64,000 nt of DNA from Trichaptum fuscoviolaceum (GCA_910574455.1 CAJSYZ010000002.1:5171671-5235670), one strand, 5' to 3'; positions 47,716 to 60,922 are shown, numbered from the stretch's first letter. Numbers and translations are program-made. The notes: generated from the letters alone by a model not told the origin.

Positions 47716-48272
47716 TTGTGCCCCTTCAAGTTGCGAGCAGAGTTAGAGAAAAGCTAGCGCGCGAATTGTTGAATGTTCTATGCTCAATGAAAAGATGAAT
47801 ATGAAGTGGTAAGGAATACGGTTGTTTCCTATACTTCTCTGCGGGGGCACTTGTTAGAGAGATGAAGAGAAACTGGACAAGGCAAATGAGAAGAAAGTGG
47901 ATGGTGGTGAGGTCGAGTGCGAAGTTATGGAGGTTGTCCACGATTCGGACGCGGCAGTGCAATGCCGGATCGAGCCTGCAGTGCCAGTGTGGCTCTGAAG
48001 TTTAAGATCGACTCAGGACGGGCCACAGCATACTAACTTTGCTTTTTTTCTTACTGCACCATCTGGTAACTGATGTACAAGACCTACTTATTATCGCTGT
48101 ATTTCGGTGCTTTATTCACCTTAATGGCGCGGATACAACATATGCACAGTGAAAACCAAGGGTCTGCGCAGACAAAATGAACGACTTGGAGTCCGAGTCA
48201 GCGTCACCTACTAGGAGACACTACTACCAGTGATTTTGTTCGAGCAGTAATACAATATTATACAATTGGGCT
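47716..48272. other. SIN3 promoter region
   Basis: These 557 bp lie upstream of SIN3, with the 3' end of the BTB gene at the far side. No TATA box or repeat is obvious. Confidence 0.4.
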
Positions 48273-49129
48273 TCAGCTACCATCCGATAGCCTAACATTC
48301 TTCAGATGGAATACATCCACTATATCTTTTTCAATTAATGCCTCCTCTTCAACTGCCTCCTCTGCCTCCTCGGAGCTCCCGATGAGCAACGAATATATAC
48401 TATCCGTCCAAGACAGGTTCTGGTCTCTCTCCATCTTTCGCTTCAGCCTACGCTCTCTGACCTCAATCATCCTAGTCATAAAGGCAAGTCCTAGTTGTGC
48501 GGCTTCCCAAACACTCAGATCCTTCTCCCTTTGGGCGAGGAGCTTGTACATTGGCATGCGCCATTCCGATAGTGTTTCGTACTTATGCGCCAGCCTGGCC
48601 ATATCGAATGTCGGAAGCGTGTCGGGCTCAAACCCATTCACAAATCCATCGATACACATTTGACGAATCTTTTTGAACTTCCACGAGTGTGCAATGTCAA
48701 GAACTAATAACCAGTCGTCGACGGACCACTGGCTTGTACAGTCAGTACAAGTCTGGCTATGGTTCAAGACGGTGATGTTGAATCAAAAGTTTTCTTTCCT
48801 TCTTACTGGACTCCGATTGTGACTCACGTTGGGTAGAGAATTGACAAAAGTAATTTAAAGGCCTGATGTTTGACGCCCGCCAAAGTGATGGGTGTAGCGT
48901 TACTCGATCTTTCCATCTGCAGAAGCGATCTGGAGTCATTTGGCCATGCTCGACCAAGAACGATTCGTAAAGCCTTCGAGTCCTTGAATCCATGGAAAGG
49001 CACTCGAAATAAGCGATTCTCGACCTTTTAAACAAGTCATTCGAATCCATACTGGTTGAAGAGCACTGAGGACTGACGTACTCGAAACGTTACAGTCGTC
49101 TGGTAAAATTCATCGTCTCTAAAACTCAT
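48273..49129 (-). CDS. BTB/POZ domain protein (234 aa)
   Basis: Exons on the minus strand are 49129-49082, 49024-48828 and 48732-48273, giving 234 aa. The BTB core is cut by introns at conserved sites: RDDEFYQTTVTFR, then VENRLFRVPFHGF, then PITLAGVKHQAFKLLLSILYP, then SVDDWLLVLDIAHSWKFKKIR. A helical C-terminal part follows, with a Glu-rich run before the end. BTB proteins of this kind are very numerous in Agaricomycetes and are presumed dimerisation or Cul3-adaptor modules; no specific function is known. A second BTB gene lies just upstream on the same strand, with matching intron positions and C-terminal layout. This copy is more divergent in the first half. Confidence 0.8.
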
Positions 49130-49488
49130 GGATAAGCTGTCTAGTCGGAACCGTCTGAGTCCCTTTTCCCCTGCGGAAGAGAGACTGTGGTAGACATATA
49201 TGAGGTCAGGAACCAGGCGTAGATCTGGGAATCAGCCTGGGATAGCTCAATAATTAAACTACGTTTTCCCGAGTTTCTCCCGATTCTGTAAAGCTAGTCT
49301 TCTACTTTGTAAGACAATTGGACTTCTGTGATACCCGTGAGCGTCTGTATGCGATAATTGTTCAACATGGATATCAGCAAATCATTGTATAGTGCTCTAA
49401 GCTCACAAAAACAAAATAAATTATAACGACAAGAGTTGATCAGACATAATGTACAATATAAATCCCCCTCCCTACTAAATTAGACGTC
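49130..49488. other. Spacer between the two BTB genes
   Basis: This 359-bp spacer is AT-rich and should contain the promoter of the first BTB gene. No further feature was seen. Confidence 0.4.
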
Positions 49489-50449
49489 CTAGTCGTAAAT
49501 CGAGTTCATGGCCCAATTTTGTGTGTTCGGCCTTTCGTCGATTTGAGAGCTCGTGGCCTGGGCGTGCGTTTCGTCTCGGATACCAAAGATATCTAATATT
49601 GCCCTGGCGAGTACGATGTCGTCCTCTTCTTCATATTCGCCTGGGAAAGCGTACGGGATCAGTCCCGGAGACCAGTTCGCACGCGACATTCTATTGCTAG
49701 TTGGAGGTGTGCCCGTCCTTGAAGCCCTACTGGCCGAAGAGACAGGTAGCTGTGGGCGCAGGCGCTGATACGCAGCTGGGTGCGCAATCTTATCTTTCAA
49801 AAGACGCTCGCGGACCTGTGCCATCTTCAGCGCAAAGTCAAATCCCAAACGCATGCCCTCATCGACCGTCAATGGTTCTTCACGTTTCCCGAGCGTAAGG
49901 TACGAGTTGTAGAGCCATTCTCGGATATCAAACTTGTGCGCAATCTCAATCTTCGTAACGAGGTCAATATCACGGTCCTGTAGCTTGTCTATGGCAGCTT
50001 GTCGAATCCTCGTAAAGCCCCACATATTTGAGAGGTTCAGCACCGCAAGCCATTCTGTTTCCGACAAAGGAACATCTTCGCCATAAGCCCTGGGAATGTG
50101 GCGGTTAATCATGCGAAGGGTAGCTCTGCACAACGAGAGAGATACTAACGGTGGAAACAGCACTTGAAGAAAAGACCGAAAGTCATTCTTCTTAATGTTA
50201 TCCAGATGGATTGGCTTGTCGTCGGTCAGACCGTCGACTTCGGCATTATGACCGGGAGGAAGGGTGAACATAGATTTGAAGACATCCGATTGGTCTTCGA
50301 ATGGCTTCCGGGGCACTTTGAAGAGCTTGCCTTCCACCTGAGTTGGACATAATGTTTGAGCTTTGAGTAAAGTATGTCTCCGCGTAGAAGTATACCTGGA
50401 ATATAATCATATGAAAATAGAACGAATCATCCCTGCTTATCTGCGTCAT
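49489..50449 (-). CDS. BTB/POZ domain protein (280 aa)
   Basis: Exons on the minus strand are 50449-50396, 50337-50150 and 50089-49489, giving 280 aa. The BTB domain reads RDDSFYFHMIIFQ, VEGKLFKVPRKPFEDQSDVFKSMF, PIHLDNIKKNDFRSFLQVLFP and ETEWLAVLNLSNMWGFTRIR. The C-terminal half is helical (LVTKIEIAHKFDIREWLYNSY) with an Arg/Ser/Pro segment and an acidic patch before ILDIFGIRDE. It is a paralogue of the downstream gene at 48.3 kb, sharing intron positions and the same strand. No nuclear or membrane signals are evident. The start Met was chosen because the frame further upstream has no ATG. Confidence 0.85.
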
Positions 50450-51377
50450 AGGGCCAGATGTCCCGGGTTCCAAACGACGGTTAGAAGGTTGGAGAGTTCA
50501 ATTTGCCTGAGTCACCAGTAGTAATTGCGAGAGAGAATGAAAGAGCGAATGAAGTTTCCAATGTACGGAAGCAAATTGAGAATGTATATGTAGTCAAGAA
50601 AGGAAGATAAGTGTAGTGGGAAGCAAAGGGGTCTTTGTCTGAGCTGTGCCGGGCCTACATGGTATTCAATTCACCGCCGCCTACGATACCAAATATCCAC
50701 ACATAACGACACGTGCAACATCTATCCGCTTTCTCTCTCTTCGGCTTTCATTAGCTATAGCATAACCAGTAGGCACGATCCATCTTCGCAGCAATTTACT
50801 ATTACGCGATAGTCGAAGAAAAACATTCACTGTGTTATTCGGATGTTATATGTCAGAACTCCGGAACGCCTCATCAAAATGAGGCCAATGATATTCTGCA
50901 TCAACAAATATTGGCCTCGACATTGTTGCTATGCTTCTCTGCCGGTGCAGTTACAGTCGTGCAGCTCCAGATAAGAAAATCTTGCCGGTGTTGATACACG
51001 CATATGCAATGAAGTACAATCCCCACACAACGGTCATAGCGCCTCCTCGGAGTCACAGATGTTTCAGTGCTTTTGATTTCGCAGAAAACAAAGCTCGAAT
51101 GTGCACTGGTCCAAAGTCCAATGGTGACATAGATCATGCTACAGGGACAGAAGAAGGAAAGAGATAGCTTATTATGTAGAGAAACAGGATGAAGAAAAAA
51201 CATAGCACAGATCCCTTCGGCTATACTAGACACAGTGGCTTTAGATCGGACTTTGTGAGTGGATCGAGCGTCAGCGGGAAAATGGAAAGGGGTATATGGG
51301 ATGCGTAAGTAGGCGTAAAATCAGCGTAAACGTAGGGTACTATGTCAGTTGAAGTCGGGTATTCCTTTTTCACTTCT
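50450..51377. other. Intergenic, no gene seen
   Basis: These 928 bp lie between the SHO1 3' end and the BTB gene. Frames on both strands are short (60-110 codons) and have no domain or splice support. Confidence 0.4.
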
Positions 51378-52662
51378 TCAGATGATTGAGAGATAGTTGG
51401 ATGGCGCAACTGAGGCGAAATCAGCATCGCAAGAAAGGTAAAGAAGTTGCTGATGTATGATTACTTACTTCCCACTGTTCCATCCGCTTTCCTCGCTTGC
51501 CACCATTTACCCTGCTTATCAAGAATATCAAGCACCTCTCCTTTGATGAATGATATTTCATTAGGGTCATCCGGAGAAGCGGTGTCTGTGGAGAATGATG
51601 ATCAACTAGGCCCAGAGATGCAGTGAAATGGGAAACATACATGCATAAAGCGCCTTCGCCTTGTAGCTATACTGGTCCGAAACAGACCCGGGAGCCGCAG
51701 TATCTGGATTTGACCTCTCTGGGCTTAATCCGCCGCCGGCACCGACACCAGCATTCCCACTACCCATGAGCGGCGAGCTTGCACCCAAATCATTTGGAGG
51801 TGCTGTACTCGGTGCACCGCCGGTGATGCTTCCAGTCGGCCCGATACTCCTGTTTCCGCCAGTGATGCTTCCTCTGCCCCCGCCGATGCTGGCGTTGCTA
51901 CGTGCTGTCATGCCAAGTGTGCCACCAATGGGGCTGCCACCGATCTTCGTATCGTACGGAACATCGTTCGGTCCTACACCTCCACCATAGCTGCCCGTGT
52001 ACCCATTTCCACCCATATGCAATGACGGTCCGCGACCCGTGCGCCTACGTCTGCTTGGTGGAGACAGACCGCCCGTTCCCATCATGTTGAAAAGGTGCAG
52101 TTGGAGCGAGTCTTCCTCGGAGGTGAAGTAAAGTACCCAGAGGATGTCAACAAAGGAGAGTAGTAGCCAACCGGCGCCCATCGCATCGAGAGCGCTGTCG
52201 CCAGAGAAGATGCCCTGGTTTACTCCGTTCACGGCAAAGACTATCGCAACAGCCCCAAAAACGGAGATCTGCATCCGCTGCATTGCTACGGAGTCGCTCG
52301 CAAGTGTATGTAGTACACCCAAGATGAGGAAAAGCTGTAAGAAGATTGCGAACCATAGTGTGCCCACTGCACTATGGCCGACTGTAGTTCGGTTGGTTCA
52401 AATCGCGTGACAGGCGTCAGTCATCAGATAAAATCCAAGAAGCAGAAGTGCGTACATTTTGCAGTCGCGACAGCTTGGCCGATGAACGCAGTAAACCAGC
52501 CTGCCTGCAGAGAAGCGCGTGTTTCAACAATTGTTGTGCCCAATTTCCAGCCTAATCATATTGACTGTTGAAACTTACCACCGCCAAGATAGTCGTAAAC
52601 AGGAAGAGGTAGTGGGTCAATATTGGAGTAAAGTCATATCCTTCGTTACCGCGGGGCGGCAT
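51378..52662 (-). CDS. SHO1: SHO1-type osmosensor (340 aa)
   Basis: Exons on the minus strand are 52662-52579, 52504-52456, 52381-51641, 51585-51469 and 51409-51378, giving 340 aa. SHO1 is a plasma-membrane scaffold of the HOG MAPK pathway. Four membrane helices are visible in the first 130 residues, including GWFTAFIGQAVATAKFGHSAVGTLWF. A long Gly/Ser/Pro linker follows. The C-terminus is a complete SH3 domain: ALYAYTASPDDPNEISFIKGE, DKQGKWWQARKADG and IAPSNYLSII. The SH3 recruits Pbs2 in yeasts. Two introns interrupt the SH3. The first acceptor was chosen so that the helix reads ILAVAGWFTAF; an earlier AG breaks the frame. Confidence 0.95.
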
Positions 52663-54486
52663 TGTTGATAGGGATGTCGAGGAAAGTGCGCAATGAACGG
52701 AGGGAAGGCAAGAAAACGGCGAGGAGAAAGGAAGGTCAGGTCACTGCAGGAACAGTTGGGCCCAAAACGCGTGAGGATAGTTTTATTTGGCTTTGTTTGA
52801 CTCGCTCGGCTTTCATGCCATCATCAACATCATACTCGACGTTCTCTATCATTACCTGCTCGCTTGTTCCCCTGGCCAATGCGCTGTCCCCCTAACTCCT
52901 AATTCTTCTCTTGCATATTTCTGGCTTTTGCAGATAATTTCCCCTCTATGTTACACTCACCTCAATTGCCCTTGACAAGCCTGGTCGTTGCAATCGCGAG
53001 GTGGCCGGATCTGGGGTCCGGTCCCTATTTGGCTAAGAAATCTAGAGAACTGTGCGGATGCACTGCTACCCGGCTGCGGAATGCACAATGACAACCATTG
53101 GATGAATAAACACGATCTGATTCGGTATGCTCGGACATCTCGATGAAATGTGTGCGATCGGTTTGGATTTGATGTTTTCGTTCGACAGCATCGGAGGGCA
53201 ACGACCTGTAGACATCATGAGGATCACAAATATGGTACAGATCTTGTGGGCCATTATCTCACTCATTGGCGGTACGCGAGTCTCCTCAGCCAACACGAAG
53301 AACGGCTTGCTCTCTCTGGCGTGTCAAAGAGTGAGATATTTTTAACTTGTTATGGCCACGGCACTGGTGTGGCTCATGCATGGGATCAAAGTCAAAAGTT
53401 TGATCTACAAGAGAGACTGTTTGGAAATGGACTCGGATATGCTTTCTTCTCCTTCGCTGACGTCGGGTCCTAGAAACAGCGCTTTGTGCGCACTGTACTG
53501 TATCTATTGGTCAGCAGTGCGACGTGGTTAGGAAAAGCAAGACAGACAGACAGCAAATCAGATACAAAAAAGGAGCAAACAGACCAACGATCTGCTACGA
53601 TGGTAAGCATGGACATTGGACACTCTGTCATTTCGAACTCGTTTATTCGATTGTATATGTGTCGAGATACATGGATGCTTCGTATACATTGGGAACCGGC
53701 GCTGCTTGGATTTACATTTCACTCATACGGCAAGATTAATACATGATTGGGACTCTCGAGGTCAGTTCAACAGTTGCTCTTGTCTGTCATCAGTATCCCC
53801 AAGTTTCCGACATGTCTACATGTTGCTAACACATTGAACCAATTCCTATGAGAACGCCGGGAGTTGGGTCGTTTTGATTAACTGGATGGTAACAGGCCAA
53901 TCGTCAAGGGCATTAGCGATTTCAACAAGCTGGTGTTACCCCGGGCCTTTACTTGCGCGCGCGCACGATGATCCATAACCCGCTGAAGTGTATACAGGAT
54001 CAAATGAAACCTTCGATTCTTTTCATGACACGGGACTCCGACATTGCGCTGGATGCAAGGTGAGAACTGTCAGTATTACGATCCCATTCCGCGTGAGCTC
54101 GTTATAGTAGGGTCACCTCTGCATCTGAGATGTTCAACCAATCGGCAAAGAAATTCGCGTTTCCCAGGTCCTTCAACCTGCCCACAATCCCGGTCCATCA
54201 TTGATTACTAGAGCGCTTAAGATGATTATATTATGTAGTCGAAGAGTTGTCTCCAAAAAATAATCAAAACTCATTTGCATTGGGTACTCATGTTCATTTA
54301 TGTACAAATTATTGATTAGACTTCACCAACTTCTACGCTAGAGCAAAATGATCCGCGCGCGGCAAATTCCGAGATCAGCGATAGCAGACGACTGAGACGA
54401 CAGACTTCAAACCATGAATATAATCAACCATTATTCACCACAAAATACAACATGTGAGTCTACACATATACTACTCCGCATTTTTT
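52663..54486. other. Intergenic, no gene seen
   Basis: This 1.8-kb region lies between the SHO1 promoter and the SYO1 3' end. Plus-strand frames near 53127-53473 and 53486-53837 are below 110 codons and lack recognisable domains. Nothing else was seen. Confidence 0.4.
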
Positions 54487-57146
54487 TCAAAAGCCAAGGC
54501 CTCGGCGGTATTTCACGAAAGCCCTCAGATTTTCCAAAATTTCCTCTCCCCGCGCACGTAGCGCACGTCCACCCTCTTTCTTCCTGTCCACACTCCGCAC
54601 AGCACGGCGCACGCTGTCGATAGCTCCCGAGAGCGCTTGTAAGTAATTTCCTTGTCGGAAGTTGACGTCGTATGGCTGGTTCTCGTCAGAATAAATGTCG
54701 ATGAGCGAGGAAGCGGCCTGCAGGATAGGTTCTGCGGTGAGTGTGGCGGATGGGGGTGTGGAGGCGAGGGTGAGGAGGTAAGTCGCGATGACCTGGAACG
54801 AAATAATTTGAGGTTGAGCCAGACCATAATACTATCAAAGAAGCGAACCTGATTGGCCTCTATTGACGTCGGGTGCATGGCGAGACACTCCAAAGCGCCG
54901 ATGCATTTTACTTTGACTTGATCATCCGTTGAGGCATCACATAGCTGTATCAGCACTTGCACTTGCTCCTCGCTTGGTTGCTACGTACCTCAGGTCAGAA
55001 TGAATTCGGAACAATGGACATATTAGCCAACACTTACCAGGCTGCCGCGCCAAATCCCTCCAATACCCCACATAACGCCTACTGCAACCTCCCACATCTC
55101 CTTCCTCCTCTCCTGGCCGGGGCCACCCTCCAGCCCGACCTTCCCCAGTGCGTCCCAAATGCTGCTCCAGACGCGCTCACACGCGGACACGTCTGCCTGC
55201 AGGTCTTTGCTTCCATTCAGGGATAGGGAAAGGAAGATATTGTTGAGGCACTCGAGAGCGCAGACGTGGATCGCACCGAGGGCGGAAGTCGTCGGTGGAT
55301 GAGTGGGCGGCGGGGCGAGTGTGGCGGAGGAGGAGGCGAGTGGGGGGAAGGAAGTAGATGTAGGTTGAATGAGAACGAGGAGGGGCGGGAGGATAGACGG
55401 GAGGAAGGCAGATGTAGTAGCCGTAGAGGCAACGTCGGTAATAACTTTTTGAACAGGCGGAGTACTGGGAACAGCGCCGTCCTCTGGCTCCTCGTCAGCG
55501 TCCATACTGTCTTCATTTTCGTCATCGTCCACATTTTCCTCCTCAGCTGCAACCGGCTCGGGGTCGGGTAGTGTAGCACAGACGCCGGTCAATATCTCCA
55601 AAGCGAGTTGTACGTTACGTAGCCGCGCCTCTATGCGCTCAAGTGCACGCTCCTTTGGCGATTTGTGATCCGTCTTGAGCACGTTCTTGGGTGACGGAGC
55701 CGGCTTTTGTTCGGGTCCATCATCCTGTTCGGGATGTCCGGAATACCGTAATGATAGCGATGATAATCATGGTTCAACGGAAAAGATAAACGTGATTATT
55801 TATGTTTGAGTGCTATGCAAATTTTAGAAAGGAAAGAAAATTCTCACCTCTTGCGAGACGAGCTCTACGACTTTATCCGATGCGTCTGTGAGCGAGGTAG
55901 ATGCAAGTAATGGCGTGACAAGTGGCAGTACCACACTTCTGTCGATGTCAACTGTTGATGCAACGGAAGGGGCAGGGATAGGGGATATGTTTCTTAATAT
56001 GCCTAAGTATAAAATGTCGTCAGTTAATTTCCCGCTGCGATTCATCTTGTCGCAGCACTTACCTACCGCGAGTAGTCTAATGCTCACGCGTCGCTCCTCA
56101 ACCATCTCTTGCATATCCTTTTCTTTACCTTTCCGAGGGCTGACTGGAGTCGCCTCCTCTTGCGCTACTGCAAGAAGGCACGATGTATACGAAGAGTTTG
56201 CACGAATGTCACTCGTTACGGGAGGATTATCATCGGACAGAACATACAAGCACTGAGCTAATACCAACATGAGCTAACCTGACACACGATCGAAAAAATC
56301 AGCATACCAGCGGCAGCGACTGTTCTTGAAGGCAGTTTAGCTCGGTGTTCCAAGAAAGCCATTAAAAAGGGCACAAGCCGTGCCTCATTTATTGCATTCA
56401 ACGCCTTGTTTGAAGTCTCGCTATTCTCCTCAGTTTCTGGTGGATCGATAGCAGATGATGACTCACGAGAGGCACCAGATGAGCGTAATCACATTCTCAG
56501 CAAGGCCATACACGAGTTCCTGTGTGTTCTCCGGGGCAGAAGCGGGTGCCGTGAGGAGCTGGTCGAGGGCGGTAGAGATCTGTATAAATAACATTGAGAT
56601 TGGCACAGGACCTGAAAGTGGATAGGACACACCTTAGGAATGAAAGCCTTAAGCGGCGCAAGTATATTCTTGTTGTACATTTGTGCACAAATGTCATATC
56701 CACCATCAATGCATAAATTTCTAGAATCTGCTTCAGTACTGAATTCATGGTTTACATCGCAGAAGTAACTCACCTTAGCGCCCCTGAAGCCTCTACCACA
56801 ACCTCTTCTACACTATCCGACAGCCTGTTTATAAGAACTCCGACAATATTATTGCCCTGCAATAGACGTCTTGTTGAAGGATCATTTTGAATAAGGTTCG
56901 AGACGGCCGAGCACGCCCAAGTCCGTTCATGGGCATCGACGCTTTCTATCTGAGTTTACATAGCACCCGGTAAGCCATATATGATTCATCGCGCTTTACG
57001 ATACGCACTTTCTGAATGATCGGTAGCACATCGTTCTTTTTCGCAGATGTTGCCGCGGCGGCTTCAAGGCCTTTCGGTAGATGAGAATCTGGCACGCGTA
57101 CAGGATTATGTCGTCTAAAAGCACGCTTCTTTTGTGCCTTTCCCAT
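54487..57146 (-). CDS. SYO1: SYO1 symportin / HEATR3 homologue (700 aa)
   Basis: Ten exons on the minus strand: 57146-57009, 56949-56774, 56720-56633, 56579-56467, 56420-56308, 56257-56063, 56002-55848, 55724-55038, 54980-54849 and 54792-54487. They give 700 aa, close to human HEATR3 (680). SYO1 is an ARM/HEAT-repeat adaptor that co-imports ribosomal proteins uL18 (Rpl5) and uL5 (Rpl11) with karyopherin for 5S RNP assembly. The basic N-terminus MGKAQKKRAFRRHNP precedes HEAT-like helices (RTWACSAVSNLIQNDPSTRRLL, VVVEASGALRNLCIDGGYDIC). An acidic loop in the middle (near 380-400) fits the known Rpl11-binding region. The C-terminal VKVKCIGALECLAMHP and ALSGAIDSVRRAVRS are also family-like. Confidence 0.92.
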
Positions 57147-58217
57147 TTTTGTAGATGAAGATGAACAAGAGATGGAAAGATGTACGATGAAGCCGCTGAA
57201 CACCTGCGGCCTACGTGCCCAGCACGCGCGCACCGAAATTTGGTTTGCCAAAAAGTTATCGAGTATTTCGGCAGATGCCGCAGATTAGACTTGTGTGACT
57301 TAAGCTCCTTATTTGGAGATGTGTACTTACGCGAATGAAATTGGGTGAGCGGGTCGCGGAAGACTCAGAAATGACCGACGTCGCATTTGCCCTCACCACC
57401 GCACTGTGAAAATTTCACACCTATCGCGTCTGATTTCTTTTCTGCGTATTTGTTCATTCTCATGATATTTTAACAGCCGTGCTTACGCGCAGCCAGGGAT
57501 GTAACGAGCGCTCAGAGGCACCCTGCAGGTGCGGTGTGTTAGCAAAGCAAGCATCCAAGTCGTACGACTTCATCGCAGCATCAGATGCGCGCCAGAGATG
57601 CATGTATTCGGAAGACTGCCAAGCGGGGATATGTCTGACATTTTCGTGCAAAGCTGGAGAGGCTCAGAGTGTTTGAGATAATGTGCGGCGGGTTCGGGCC
57701 AGAGGGGTGTCTGAGACAATTGCTGACGCGTAATTACGGCGCGTATTGGCATTATGTTTCGTGGCCTGACTACTTATTAGTGCTAGGATCATAGCCACCC
57801 AAGTCATCCGCTTTCTCTAATAAACACGCTCACATCGTCCCATCTTTGTCTCCTCCTCCTCATTCCGGTCACACTTTCCGAGAAGTCGATATATGGCTCA
57901 GCAGTCGACCGTCGTTCGACTTTTGTCATATTACCTGCGCAAAGCCTCTTGCTTAGCTCGCATTGCCTAGAGGCCTGCCATTCTAAAGCTGGAAATTTTG
58001 TGCTAATTATTGCCCGCTCGCCGCACCTCGCGCATCCTGTAATCGGCCCTGGGACGCGCTTCGAAGAGCTCAGACATTATTCCCTTTTCCCTTTGTTCCT
58101 CCACACAGAACCTCGTACATCTCAGTCCGGGATTTTGGAATCCCGAGTATCTTCCTCGTCATCATTGTGAAATTGTGGAACAAGTTGTGCTCAACAGCAT
58201 CGAGCTTGCGAGCCGTG
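57147..58217. other. Divergent promoter region
   Basis: This 1.07-kb region lies between the divergent SYO1 (minus) and serine-rich (plus) genes. A few 60-70 codon frames are present and unsupported. The long 5' region upstream of 58218 may include a leader. Confidence 0.4.
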
Positions 58218-60155
58218 ATGGACACCGATGCCCATGGAATAGTGGTAGGAATGGTTGGGTTTTCGATGGCCTTATTGGGCTTCGTATTGGTGCGTCTTTT
58301 CAAAAACTGCGGGTTTCAACTATCTGATCTTCCGTTGCAATCAGAGCCTCGTAGCCCCGGTTGTTCATAGCGTCTACCCTCGGTTTCACCAACAGCTCCC
58401 TCCCCTGTTGATAGAGGAACAGGGCCGACACCGTGCACGGCAGCGAATCGTGTCCCCCGCTGCTCAGGATGCCGCGAACCAGACGCCACCAATTGAAAGA
58501 CATCCGAGCTTGTCGGCCTTTGGTTCAGCCGACTCCGTAGCCACTGCAGATTCATCTTCGGCATCTTCTGCGACGAATGTAACAAGTCTACTATCCGAAG
58601 AGAGAGGACGCAAAGAAGAAGTGGGTCTTGGTGCAATCGAGAAGGTCAAAGGCGCGAAGGAAGCAAAGCGATCTGCGTCGGCTGCTTCGCCATGTACTCC
58701 ACGCGCTTACATTGCACGTGTGGCGGGTATACGGTCAAGATCGTATTCAAAGCCCAAGCGCGCCGGCTCATCGTCCACTGTCGCTTCAGCCTCCTCAGCG
58801 GATGTAGCAGACGGACAACAACCCATCGATAGCGGACGCAAGACGAGTTCTCCTACTTCATCTGTTCACAACCTTGCATCACGTAGCTCGAGCGAGATAG
58901 ACGTGAACTATGTATTGGCACCATTGTCGCCCGCTCGTTCTCAACAGAATGAAGGCAAGGAAGAGAGCAGGCGGAAGGTAAACGACCGACCCCGCCCTCT
59001 GAGCCGTGCTAAGACATTTTTCAATCTGGGACGAAGCTCCTCGAAGCGTCGCCAAGTGGGCCCGACAATTCCTCCCCCTTCAGGACCCCTACCGCCTCTT
59101 CCAACTCGTGCTGCAACCTTTGATGATTCACACTCAGCAATCTCTACTGAGCACCCCGTTCCTAATGCAATACAACAATTTCCGTTCCCCCCGGATCATA
59201 TTACTAGCAAGACACTGGCTGCCAATGAAGAGCTGGTGAACGAACACGGTGTGCTTCAAGCTGGCGATGAAGGGCAATTGGGACTGGAGCGCTCGAGGAG
59301 CATAACAATTTCATGCCGTGAGTTTAAGTTGTCAATTATGTTTTGACTTCCAATTTACACTTAACATCAGTGGGAAAACTGAAAGGGAAGAAGAAGGCGT
59401 CAACGCGTTCTCTCTCCACAGATCCTCATTCCACACGAGCTCTGGAAGTCACTGAAAGCATACAGGATGAGGCTCGCAGTCCAAGACCTACAAATGCACG
59501 CTCTCAGTCTGAGCGACCATCCTCCCTTCATCTCCCGCCAGATACCGTTGCTCCAAACACTACTCAAGTAACTTCACCCGCGTCGAAGAAGCTTTCGAAG
59601 AAGAGTAACTCTCCACCCAGCCGGACGAGGCCTTACGAAGCTCCTTATTTTTTCCCCATGCCAACCTCTCCCGATGCAGTCGACTATGTGCGGCGCACTC
59701 GTAACGAGTTTGCACGGGCGCACTCGAGTCTGTCTCCTCAAGAACGGCCGACTGTCACGCAGGTCCATGGAGAATTGAAGGTGATCACGAGTAAAGTCGA
59801 CAAACGGAAGAGTGATATCGTGTCATCAGACCGAGATATGAAGACAGCACCTGCGCATCGTGTCGGATTTCACTTACCCCTCCACTTCCACCGCAGTCAC
59901 AAAAGAGCGACATCGCTCTCTTCACCAATTTCGCCTACACAATCGCCTACCGATGGTCATCCGGAGGCAGATGAGATTGGCTTCGTAAGGCCGGCTCAGG
60001 ATCTGAGAGTGCGTACGCTAAAGGACGAGACCGCTCCTCTCACTGCCAAGGCAATTGTCAGAAGCGCAACCCTTCCTGGAAACGACTGGCCATCCAAAGA
60101 GGATCCATCTCGCCCTCTTCGGCCATTCTTGTCTGTAAAGGGTGAATCACATTGA
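58218..60155 (+). CDS. Serine-rich protein with N-terminal membrane segment (609 aa)
   Basis: Exons 58218-58289, 58345-59317 and 59371-60155 give 609 aa in continuous phase. Intron 1 (GTGCGT...CAG, 55 nt) lies inside the hydrophobic segment (GIVVGMVGFSMALLGFVL, then SLVAPVV), so splicing completes a membrane anchor at about 8-32. The rest is Ser/Pro/Arg-rich and disordered, with poly-Pro (TIPPPSGPLPPLP) near 270 and a basic PRPLSRAKTFF stretch. Such tails often bind SH3 domains, which is of interest with SHO1 about 6 kb away, but this is speculation. I do not recognise a family. Confidence 0.65.
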
Positions 60156-60922
60156 TTAACCTTCCTTCGTGACCAATCATCCGTTTCGGCTCCCTCTCAC
60201 ACTCGCCTTCCTCGTCCCCCCCGGTTTCACCCCCTCCATTTATCGCAAAGAGTTCCGTACGTCCGGTGTCGATGTCAGATGTCTCAGGTCATTTCAGCCA
60301 CCGGCTCCGCGTCGGATGCGTGAATCCGTTCATCATCCCTCATCCTCCCTCAGTTTGATAAGTCTCGTTACGCCTGCATTTGTTGTTGTCATTCTTTACT
60401 AGTATCTGTGTTCTATTCTGCAATCTACCAATCAGCCTCGCATTGCCAATTAGCATCAGTAACCTTATTGTCTCAATATGTTTCATTATTCCTTCGTTCA
60501 TCCGGCCATTATAACCTTTTTACCGTACTGTTTTCGAAGTTTATGGAGCTCATTTCACTCCGGTTGGAACCTAGAAGAAACCCGCATCTCGCACGTATAT
60601 CCTCACATCGGTAGATCTATAAATCACCCGTACTGATAGACTACTGTACAATATCTTAGTATCTGCCATGAGCAAATAAACCCTTCGATACAAATTTTCT
60701 TGAAAATGAGTGTTGATTTTTCTTACATTTTGGGGGCATATCAAATTCGGACAGACATTTTCTGCTACAAGAAATTCTTTATCTTGAAACCTCCTGTACT
60801 TGCAACAGGTCATTTTTTTATTAAATATGATTTCGAGACGCCCGACAGTGAAGATAGGCGCTCAATTCGTCTCAGGCTGTTTTCAGCTGCAGTGGGGTCA
60901 CGTCGGAGGTCACCGGCTCCTG
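60156..60922. other. Non-coding 3' region
   Basis: This AT-rich, repeat-poor DNA lies downstream of the serine-rich gene. Short frames only. Confidence 0.4.

Noticed and set aside
53127..53837. Three short plus-strand frames between SHO1 and SYO1
   Set aside because: Under 110 codons, overlapping one another, with no family likeness or consistent splice joins.
54652..55571. Plus-strand Gly/Glu/Arg-rich frames
   Set aside because: Antisense shadows of the SYO1 exons.
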